A stretch of DNA of 33,238 nucleotides from JAZDMK01 sp043800975 (GTDB taxonomy: Bacteria > Bacteroidota > Bacteroidia > Bacteroidales > JAHJDW01). Positions 17,601-26,900 of the stretch are shown piece after piece. Within the stretch, counting starts at the first letter, position 1. Each line of letters opens with the position of its first letter. The position numbers were made by a program, and so were the translations under genes. A model generated the notes under the pieces. The model was not told where the DNA came from, ran no database searches, and worked only from the letters and a program-made list of their open reading frames with translations. The stretch spans positions 1 through 33,238 of the forward strand of contig JAZDMK010000041.1 of the NCBI GenBank assembly GCA_043800975.1, written 5' to 3'.

Positions 17601-17762
17601 AAGAGGCAAAACACCTGAAACGCCGTCAACGGAAGCGCCGCGAACAGCTGTAGAAGAGTTTGCATTCAATGCTTGAAACTTTTCCTGTGCGTTGGCTATA
17701 GAAGAAATCATAACCACGCAAATAGCTGCTGTGATCAAACGGGTAATGTAATTTTTTACCAT
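14637..17762 (-). CDS. T9SS-exported protein with PKD and eight Ig-like repeats
   Basis: The 1041-residue secreted protein has a signal peptide (1-25, cut after ANA), a unique N-terminal domain (about 50-240) with no family I recognise but beta-rich in appearance, and a PKD domain (about 250-335; PVTFDASSSVQTQLLWRFQGGTP). One divergent and seven close copies of a ~69-residue Ig-like repeat follow (about 335-888), each with SIC(A/S)G and GC(T/S)G cysteines. Next is an Ig-like segment with NQWYLNG and a T9SS type A sorting domain (about 960-1041; ISIYPNPTRGSITV, GVYCVRIF, KIYNTRVVKQD). Family knowledge predicts Sec export, then T9SS release or attachment at the surface. It probably acts as an adhesin or matrix protein; no enzyme domain is visible. 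A -7 core and its own terminator suggest a single-gene unit. Confidence 0.85.
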   Translation of the reverse strand: MVKNYITRLITAAICVVMISSIANAQEKFQALNANSSTAVRGASVDGVSGVLPLEDASRAACDTFNLTAYGTTWSIQHYYVGSPNWGSVNGHNSYGDKAKAQYFANTNANTYCFGARFAFSRATALITTKTVTFNVWNVSAGKPGTVLGSLTVPMSQLISDVSGGYFTDIHFTTPINTSGQPFFIGVDFSNLTLGDSLGLQSNLHGQTVPSAVFEKQSDDLWYQYNTAGSFALNISLAAFPFMTNVLPDANYTQSTTNTCSGYPVTFDASSSVQTQLLWRFQGGTPTTSTSINPTVTWATAGTYNVKLFVLGGSCNSIDSLKSTITIIQSPNPAATAVPATICQGQSTTLTASNGTTYNWAGFTAGQNPVVATPAASTTYTVSVTGSNGCSATQAVPVAVTLVPSVTVNSPSICAGQTATLTALGAVSYSWSGGLGTGNPITASPASTTTYTVSGTTSGCTGTTTSVVTVNTVPNVTVNSPSICAGTSATLTANGGTTYTWTGGLTGNPATATPGTTTTYTVSGTTTGCTGTATSIVTVIPIPNVTVNSPSICSGGTATLTANGATTYNWSDGLGTGNPMTASPSSTTTYTVTGTTSGCSATATSIVTVGSSLSISVNSPAICLGETATLTANGATTYSWSGGLGTGNPMATNPSVTTTYTVTGTTVGCSGTSTSVVTVNAIPNVTVNSPSICAGSSATLTANGGTTYTWTGGLTGNPATATPATTTTYTVSGTTSGCTGTTTSVVTVIALPNITVNSPSICEGSSATLTANGGTTYTWTGGLTGNPATATPATTTTYTVSGTMSGCTGTTTSVVTVIAIPNVTVNSPSICAGSSATLTANGGTTYAWTGGLTGNPATASPGTTTTYTVSGTTSGCTGTAQSVVTVIPIPPTPVITDIGGVLSSSSATGNQWYLNGAIIPGETNQTCNATASGNYSVIVTINGCSSAVSNIIFMVGIEERSNSSISIYPNPTRGSITVDLGSATTESEIQLFNLLGESLMKVNSSGQQKTTIDLNTLADGVYCVRIFYAGKIYNTRVVKQD
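15096..16553 (-). repeat. Array of seven ~208-bp Ig-like coding repeats
   Basis: Seven in-frame units (69-70 codons each, 1458 bases) begin P-x-V-T-V-N-S-P. An eighth, divergent unit lies upstream, to about 16760. The units are close in DNA as well as protein and closely related to those of the next gene, so recombination between arrays and assembly collapse are both real risks. Confidence 0.9.
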
Positions 17763-17795
17763 AGAATATTTCGTTTAGTTGTGAGGATTTTGCTG

Positions 17796-17803
17796 CAAAA
17801 TTA
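17796..17803 (-). promoter_or_regulatory. Bacteroidota -7 promoter core TAATTTTG
   Basis: On the minus strand TAATTTTG fits TAnnTTTG exactly, 33 bases before the start codon of the 1041-residue protein gene. I find no TTG at the usual -33 distance, so support rests on the -7 element alone. Confidence 0.45.
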
Positions 17804-17926
17804 CTAAATATTACTATGTGTTTGATATTGTATAATGCTAATAATGAAAAATCACCGTATAATATTATTCCCAAAAATGTGAAAAATAATTTTTTATTTA
17901 TCCCTGATCTGAGAAATTTGTTGCAT

Positions 17927-17960
17927 AAAAAAAGGTTGTCGAAGTGACAACCTTTTTTTT
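17927..17960 (-). terminator. Intrinsic terminator of the giant M6 protease gene
   Basis: A perfect stem AAAAAAAGGTTGTC / GACAACCTTTTTTT with a 5-base loop (17941-17945) starts 12 bases past the stop codon. It is symmetrical, so it could also stop plus-strand transcription. It shares stem and loop with the terminator at 14588-14621. Confidence 0.9.
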
Positions 17961-17972
17961 CATAAAGTGCAT

Positions 17973-20900
17973 TTAATCCTGCTTGACAACTCTGGTATTA
18001 TAGATTTTGCCCGCATAGAAAATGCGTATACAATAGACTCCGTTCGGAAGCGCATTCAAATCGATCGTTGTTTTCTGCTGCCCGTTGTTATTGACTTTTA
18101 TCAACGACTCACCCAGCAGATTAAAGATTTGAATATCTGCATCAGAAGTATTTAATCCTAAATCAATGGTCAGACGGCCGAAAGTAGGATTCGGATAAAC
18201 CATGATTCCAGCGCTTCCTCTTTCATCCATTCCAACAATAAAAATAATATTAGAAGCTGCAGAAGAGCAACCGTTCAAAGTGACAATCACAGTGTAGTTA
18301 CCTGTTGTGGTTGGAGTATAAGTTTGATTCGTTTCACCAGCAATTGGGGTTCCATCAAGATACCATTGGTTTCCACTCACAGCATTCGAGCTGAGCACTC
18401 CGCCACCAATATCAATAATGACAGGTGTTGGAGGAATTGCACTGACAGTAACTTCAACAGAAGTTGAACCGTCACAACCCAGAGAAGTACCGGTGACAGT
18501 ATACGTTGTATTAACATTAAGAACCGGTGTCGTGGCCACATTGGACGTGCCAAGCCCGTCACTCCACAGATAAGTATCCGCACCCAATGCAGTAAGTGTT
18601 GCAGCCTGACCTTCACAAATAGAATCTCCAGAAACAGTAATTATTGGAATTGGATTAACTGTTACTATCGACTGTGCCGTACCTATACATCCTATATCGG
18701 TTCCTGTTACTGTATAAGTAGTATTTACCAAAGGTGATACAGTAACAGGATTTCCTGAGCCAAGCCCGTTATCCCAATCATAGGATGCAGCGCCACCAGC
18801 TGTTAATGTAGCTGTTTCACCCGCGCAGATGGTCGCATTATTTACAGTTACTGTTGGACTAAGGTTTACAGTAACCACTGATTCTGCAGTGCCGGAGCAC
18901 CCCAGAGAAGTTCCTGTGACAGTATAGGTTGTAGTAGTAACAGGTGTTACAGTTACGGGATTTAAAGTACCCAGGCCACTGCTCCAGTCATAACTAACAG
19001 CTCCGCTTGCAGTAAGTGTTGCAGTAGCTCCGCTACAGATCGTTTCACTGTTTACAATAACCGATGGATTTGGATTAACTGCTACCACAGCTTCTGCAGT
19101 ACTTGAGCAACCCAGATCCGTTCCTGTAACTGTATAGGTTGTCGTTCCAGACGGAGAAACTGTAAGAGGATTACTTGTTCCCAATCCTCCACTCCAGTTA
19201 TAGGAAGAGCCGCCATTCGCTGTTAATGTTGCTGTTGACCCCGAACAAATAGTAGGACTGTTAACAGTGATTGTTGGAATCGGATTGACTGTTACTACAG
19301 ATTGCGTAGTTCCTGTGCACCCTGATGCAGTTCCTGATACTGTATAAGTAATTGTTCCTGCAGGTGTAGCATTCACAGGATTTCCTGTACCCAAACCACC
19401 GCTCCAGTTGTATGAAGTTGCACCACCTGCTGTCAGGGTTGCAGTTTCACCCGAGCAAATTGAAGGGCTATTCACAGTTACGGTTGGTGTTGGATTAACC
19501 GTTACTACAGACTGATTGATTCCAGTACATCCACTAACAGTTCCGGAAACGGTGTAAGTCGTTGTGGTTCCCGGAGTGGTTGTAACAGGGTTACCTGTTC
19601 CTAATCCACCACTCCAGTTATAGGTAGTCGCACCGCCAGCTGTTAAAGTAGCTATATCACCAGCGCAAATTGTCGGACTGTTGACAGTAATAGTCGGAAT
19701 AGCATTAACTGTTACCACGGATGCTGTTGTTCCTGTACATCCGCTGGTTGTTCCCGAAACTGTGTAAGTAATTGTTGAGGCCGGAGATGTTGTAACCGGG
19801 TTTCCTGTTCCAAGACCACCGCTCCAGCTGTAAGTTGTAGCTCCTCCTGCAGTAAGAGTGGCCGTTGCTCCCGAACATATGGAAGGACTGTTTACTGTCA
19901 CAATTGGTATCGCATTTACAGTAACCACAGATGTTGTGGTTCCCGTGCATCCGCCAGTGGTTCCCGATACGGTGTATGTAGTAGTGGAAGACGGGGATGT
20001 CGTTACCGGATTACCTGTGCCCAGACCTCCACTCCATGAATATGAAGTAGCTCCGGCAGCAGTCAGTGTAGCTGTTAAGCCTGCACATATGGCAGGACTG
20101 TTCACTGTAACCGTTGGATTTGCATTTACTGTAACTATGGATTGTGCTGTACTGGTACATCCGCTGGTTGTTCCAGAAACCGTATAAGTTACTGTTGATG
20201 CAGGCGAGGTTGTTACAGGATTCCCAGTACCCAGACCTCCGCTCCAGTTGTACGTTGTTCCACCATTGGCTGTCAGAGTTGCTGATGATCCGACACAGAT
20301 TGTCGGACTGTTTACACTAACTGTTGGGTAAGCATTTACTGTAACTACAGACTGAGCTGTTCCAGTACAACCAGAAGCAGTACCAGTTACAGTATAGGTT
20401 ACCGTTGAACCGGGTGAAGTTGTTACTGGGTTTCCGGTACCAAGTCCACCACTCCAACTGTATGTTGTGGCACCTGCAGCTGTGAGTGTTGCTGTCGATC
20501 CACTACAAATCGAAGGGTTGTTTACAGTAACCGTTGGACTGGGTGTAACCGTTACAACCGACTGTGTGGTTCCTGTACATCCCGCAGTAGTTCCAGTTAC
20601 CGTATATGTGGTAGTAGCTCCGGGTGAAGTTGTCACCGGATTGCCTGCACCTAATCCTCCACTCCATGAATATGAAGTAGCTCCGGCAGCAGTTAAAGTA
20701 GCTGTTGTTCCAGAACAAATTGAAGGATTATTAACGGTAACCGTTAATGTAGTATTAACTGTTACGACTGATTGTGCTGTTCCAGAACAACCGGCAGTGG
20801 TTCCAGTAACTGTATAGGTAGTAGTCACAGCAGGGTTGGTAGTAACAGGATTCCCCGTTCCAAGCCCGCCAGTCCAGCTATATGTTGTAGCTCCACTTGC

Positions 20901-23900
20901 CGTCAGTGTTGCTGTCTGTCCTAAACAAATTATCGGACTGTTAACAGAAACCGAGAGACTTGCTCCTACTGTTACAATAGATTGTGCTGTTCCAGTACAC
21001 CCCAATGAGGTTCCCGTCACAGTATAGGTTACGGTTGCACCCGGTGATGTAGTCACAGGATTACCTGTACCCAAACCACCACTCCACGAATATGTAGTTG
21101 CACCTGCAGCTGTCAGCGTTGCTGTTCCACCGGCACAAATCGAAGGACTGTTAACAGTTACTGTCGGCAATGGATTTACTGTTACAACAGAAGTGTTTGT
21201 TCCCGTACATCCGGAAGCTGTTCCAGAGACAGTATATGTTGTGTTTGCACCGGGTGTAACTGTTATCGGATTTGTAGACGCACCTGTGCTCCAGTTATAA
21301 GTAGTCGCTCCGGCGGCAGTCAGCGTGGCTGTTGCGCCTGCGCAGATTGTTGGTGAGTTAACTGTAACTGTCGGTAACGGTGTAACGGTTACTACAGATT
21401 GTGCTGTTCCCGTACATCCGGACGTAGTACCCGAAACAGTATAGGTTATGTTTGCGCCGGGTGTAACCGTTTTTGGATTGCCTGCACCCAGGCCACCACT
21501 CCAACTATAGGATGTAGCTCCTGCTGCCGTCAGTGTGGCGGTTGCACCTGCACAAATTGTTGGTGAGTTTACAGTGACTGTTGGCAATGGTGTTACTGTA
21601 ACTACTGAGGTTGTTGTTCCCGTACATCCGGTTGTCGTGCCGGTGACAGTGTATGTTGTGTTAACCCCCGGCGTTACTGTGATCGGATTCGTGGAAGCAC
21701 CTGTGCTCCAATTGTAGGTGGTCGCTCCCGCTGCCGTCAATGTGGCGGTTGTTCCTGCACAGATTGTCGGACTGTTTACTGTAACGGTTGGTATTGCATT
21801 TACAGTCACTACAGATGTTGTTGTTCCGGTACAACCTGATGTTGTTCCGGTAACTGTATACGTTGTGTTTGCTCCTGGTGTAACTGTTATCGGATTTGTA
21901 GACGCACCTGTGCTCCAGTTATAAGTAGTCCCTCCGGCAGCCGTCAGTGTGGCTGTTGAACCGGCACAAATGGATGGACTATTAACTGTAACGGTTGGGT
22001 TTGCATTTACAGTAACAACCGACGTGGTCGTTCCTGTGCATCCGCTTGTGGTTCCAGAAACAGTATAGGTTGTCGTTGAACCGGGCGACACATTAATAGG
22101 ATTTGTTGTTGCTCCGGTACTCCATGAGTATGTTGTTCCACCCGCTGCAGTTAGTGTAGCTGTTGAGCCTGCACAAATTGTCGGACTGTTTACTGTAACG
22201 GTTGGAACAGCATTTACTGTTACTACAGAAGTTGCTGTACCAGTACATCCAGTTGTTGTTCCGGTGACAGTGTATGTTGTACTTACCCCCGGCGTTACTG
22301 TGATCGGATTCGTGGAAGCACCTGTGCTCCAGTTGTAGGTGGTTGCTCCCGCAGCTGTCAGTGTGGCAGTTGTTCCTGCACAGATTGCCGGACTGTTTAC
22401 TGTAACGGTTGGTATTGCATTAACAGTCACTACAGATGTTGTTGTTCCGGTACAACCTGATGTTGTTCCGGTAACTGTATAGGTTGTGTTTGCACCGGGC
22501 GTAACTGTAATCGGATTTGTAGACGCACCCGTGCTCCAGTTATAAGTAGTCGCTCCGGCAGCCGTCAGTGTGGCTGTCGCACCTGCGCAGATTGAAGGGC
22601 TGTTTACTGTAACGGTTGGGTTTGCATTTACAGTAACAACCGACGTGGTCGTTCCTGTGCATCCGCTTGTGGTTCCGGAAACAGTGTAGGTTGTTGTTGT
22701 ACCGGGCGAAACATTAATTGGATTTGTTGTTGCTCCGGTATTCCATGAGTACGTAGTTCCACCCGCTGCAGTTAGTGTAGCTGTTGAACCAGCACAAATT
22801 GTCGGACTGTTGACGGTTACTGTTGGAACAGTGTTTACTGTTACTACAGAAGTTGCTGTTCCGGTACATCCGAGTGAAGTTCCGGTAACTGTATAGGTAG
22901 TTGATAAAGCGGGTGTAGCCGTTGCGGGATTACCCGTCAAACCGCCCGTCCAGCTGTACGACGTAGCACCATTGGCTGTCAGCGTTGCTGTTGATCCTGC
23001 GCAAATCGAAGGACTGTTAACCGTTACCGTTGGATTCGGGTTGACAGTCATGGTTACTGTATTTGATGTTGCCGGGTTTCCTGTAGGACAAGCCGCATTC
23101 GAAGTAACAATACAAACTATCTGATTGCCGTTAGCCAAAGTTCCATTCGTGTATGTTGAAGCTCCCGTTCCTACATTAGATCCGTTTAACTGCCATTGAT
23201 AAGTTGGCGTTGTTCCGCCATTGGTAGCCGTTGCTGTAAATGTAACGGAAACACCCGAACATATTGTTGTTGCGGTTGCTGCAACGGAAACACTGACAGG
23301 TTGTGCAGCCACAGGAGTAGCCGAAAGAGTACGTATAGTTCCATTACCACAAACATTCGACGGAGTAACTTGTATGTTGCCCGCTCCGGCACCTACAGTA
23401 ACGGTAACCGAATTAGTTCCCTGACCGGAAGTGATTGTCCAGCCTGCAGGAAATGCCCATGTATACGTTACTCCCGCAACATTCGTCACGCTGTATGTTT
23501 GAGAAGACGCTTCACATGGCGTGCTGGTTCCTGTAATAACACTGGGTTGAGCAGGCACACCGGAAACAACTGTGACAACAACTGAAGAAGTACTCTGATT
23601 AAAAGCACTGGTAACTGTAACGGTATACGTAGTTGTGATTGTTGGAGAAACAATCGGGTTGGCTATTGTGGAAGTAAATCCTGCGGGGTTTGAAGACCAT
23701 GCGTACGTTCCGCCTTTGGTTACTACTCGTAATTGTGTAGAATTTCCACTACAAATGGCTGATGGATATACATACGCTTTTGCGCCTGGTTTTCCTTTCC
23801 ATTTATAAATACCACCAACCTGCGGGCTTTCTGTAAATCCACCGGCATATCCAATTGTATCATTTAAAAAGGCAACAGCAGTGTATTGTATCGCAGTGTC

Positions 23901-26900
23901 TATTCTTGTCCATGTGCAGGCACTCATATTATTCAAACTGAAAGATGAGCCCATTGAAAGGTTGGAGGCATAGTCAGCATCCGTAGTTACCCATGTATCC
24001 GTTGTTCCGGAAACAAAATCAACATCACCGAGCTGCATTCCAGCGCCATATGTATATACAACCCATGTTGCACCGCCATCTGTTGTTTTTCTAACCTGAA
24101 AAACATTGGTGGGAGCTGCTGTTCTTTCTGCACACCAGCAAATACCGTTGTTAGCATCTTTCATAACAACGCGGTCTGCATGCGGCATTCCTGTAGCAGT
24201 ATAACTCCAAGTTAGCCCTCTGTCTGTTGATTTATAAACACGACCATCAGTAGCTCCAAACCATATTGTATTTCCAACAACTTCATAATTATTAACCGTT
24301 CCATAAGCGGTTGCACCGGATGCTTGCAAACCGGCAGCTGTAGGCACAGCTGTCCAAGTTGTACCTCCATTAGTTGTTGTGTACATTTCAAAAAAGTATG
24401 CAACCGGGTTTCCTGCCGGGTCATAGGGGTCGCCCATACACCATCCGTTATTGGCATCCCAAAAATGAACTGTATTTGGAAAGCTTGTAGTTTGTTTAAA
24501 TATTGTTGCCGAAGCCTGCCTTGCCCAGGTTGTTCCACCATCCGTGGTTTTCCACACACCGCCATGTTCGCCTGCAGTTCCACCAGTATAGTATAAAGTA
24601 GCCCAGCAGGTCGTACTTGTAAGCGGGTACATACATCCCAATGCAAAGTCAGTTATTGTTGCAGGAACATTATTAATCACTGAAGGATTCCATGTTGTTC
24701 CGCCATCGGTTGTTCTGATATAATCAATTGTGTTGGCTCCATAATATCCGTCATAGGCCCAAGCCCATGCATTGGTCGGATCAACTATTTTAATACCGCT
24801 GATACCACGACTATATGTTGCAAGCCTTGTGTTCTGTTCAATCCAAGCACTCTTTGCACCTACTTTGATATAGCGTTGCTTGGTTAATGTAGCCGAACCA
24901 TTCACATCGTTTGTGCAAGTCAGTTTTACTTTATACAAACCTCCCGTATAATAAAATACTTTAGGGTTTTGTGCTGTTGATGTGGCAGGTGTTCCTCCTT
25001 CAAATTCCCAGTACCAGCTTGTGGGTGTGTTTGTGCTGACATCTGTATACTGAACAGAATCTCCGATTAATATATTGGTTCTGTCAGCTACAAAATTCAC
25101 AACAGGTAATGCAGCCGCAACAACATGTACATATTGCGTACGTGTTATTAAATTACTTCCATTCGCGTTGGTGGCTGTGAGCTGAACCTGATACAAGCCC
25201 GGAGTATTATAAGTTACCGTCTGATTTTGTGTCGCTGAAGTTGCGGGTGTTCCGCCTGCAAATGTCCAGGCCCAGCTAGTGGGAACATTCGATGAGCAAT
25301 CATAAAAATTAATACTTCCACCTGCTACAACCATCGTATCATTTGAATAAAAATTCGCCGTGGGAGCGAGTGTCGCAGCACCACCCATAAAAGTAAATGT
25401 AATTACCGCCGGAGTTCCTGCCGATGAAATCGCTGTTATTGGCTTATTCGTATTGGCACCTGCCCATGATCTTGAGTTCGGTGTTGTTGCATCTGTAAAC
25501 GAAGTTTTGCTTGTGCTTCCCGGAAAAGGATCGCCCGCTCTGCCAGCAGCATTCATTGTTTCATTTCCATCTGCCTCTTCAATGTTTCCATACTGCTTAG
25601 CTGGTGCTAAATTTATCCCTGCATTCCACCGAATCCGTATCGAATCCTGCTGAATGTGATAAATCAGCATTCCTGATCCCGGAATGTCAGTATCAGATAG
25701 TCGCTTCTGCCTGTTTTCAAGCATGAAATATTCATTTGCTGTAGGTGTAGTGTATAGATAACTAACAGCACTACTTTCTGCATTAGCAAGTTTGTAGATT
25801 CCTGCAGTATTAATGACAAAGGGCTGTGTCCAGTCATAATAATATTTTGAAAAGGCATTGTGATGCGCCGGCCTTGAACCAGAAGGTGTACTGTTGTATG
25901 AACCACCGCCCATCACATCCCAATTATCCGTTGCGTAAGCAGTGCCTCCTGAATTTCCATAATCAATATCATAGAAATCACAAATTCCTAAATTATGAGA
26001 GAACTCATGAACAAAGACACCAATTGTATTCAGTGTTGCTAATGCCATCAATTCGGGGCTACATGTATAAGCATTTAATACAACTCCATCATATGAGACA
26101 GGCCCGAAGGTCCAGCTATGAGACCATGTGTCATTCGCAACTCCACTGACCTCCTCGCCTCTTCCTGCATGAATGATGGTTATTCCATCTACATATCCAT
26201 CTCTATCATTGTCATACTGGGAAAAATCAACTCCGGCTGCATCGGCCAACGCTACTGCTTCTGCAACCAGTTCGCGCGAATACTTGTCATTCCCCGAAGT
26301 TGGGTCATCCTGCCCATAATACGCTGAGGTTTTCGACAAAGTGTATGGACCCACCACATCACTATTTATAGTAAGTTGCTGGTATGAATTTTCCAGAAAA
26401 TAATCACGAAAACTTCCTTTTCCAGCATTATATCCAACCTGGTTGAATAAATTGTTAAATACAGCATTTGACCCTGATGTAAAACTGGTTCCAGAATACT
26501 GAACCAGAATCACCAGATTCTTGCGAACACCCCTGGTTGGAAAAGCGCCTTTGTTAAAGCCAGCAATCTTTTCCTGAGAAGGCGTTGCATCGTTGGGATC
26601 GAACTGATACTTTTCTTTTTTATCCCTGATCTGATTTTTACTGAACCAATTTCCTGTTGAAATTCCTGATAAAAAAGAAATTTCTGCCGCTTCGCGCTGG
26701 GCCGGATCATGTGCTATGACACCCGATAAAATAAGATCCAGATTCACATCAATAATCCCGTATTCATAATACCCGCTACTGTTAGGCAACACCGTATATC
26801 CATCCGTTGTTTGCGCCCAGTGAATACGTCCGTCACCTTTCAGATAAAGGGTAAGCGTTTGACCCGAAGGTTGTGAAACAACCGCTGCATCCGGTGATGC

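Noticed and set aside
19858..21924. Several plus-strand frames antisense to the repeat array (VTVGIAFTVTTDVVVPVHP-type translations)
   Set aside because: They arise because the repeat unit is a multiple of three and lacks stops on the opposite strand. All are shadows of the minus-strand Ig-like array.
18435..23033. Regular repeats considered as a CRISPR or noncoding satellite array
   Set aside because: The units are 207-213 bases, contiguous, without unique spacers, and encode a conserved protein domain in one frame.
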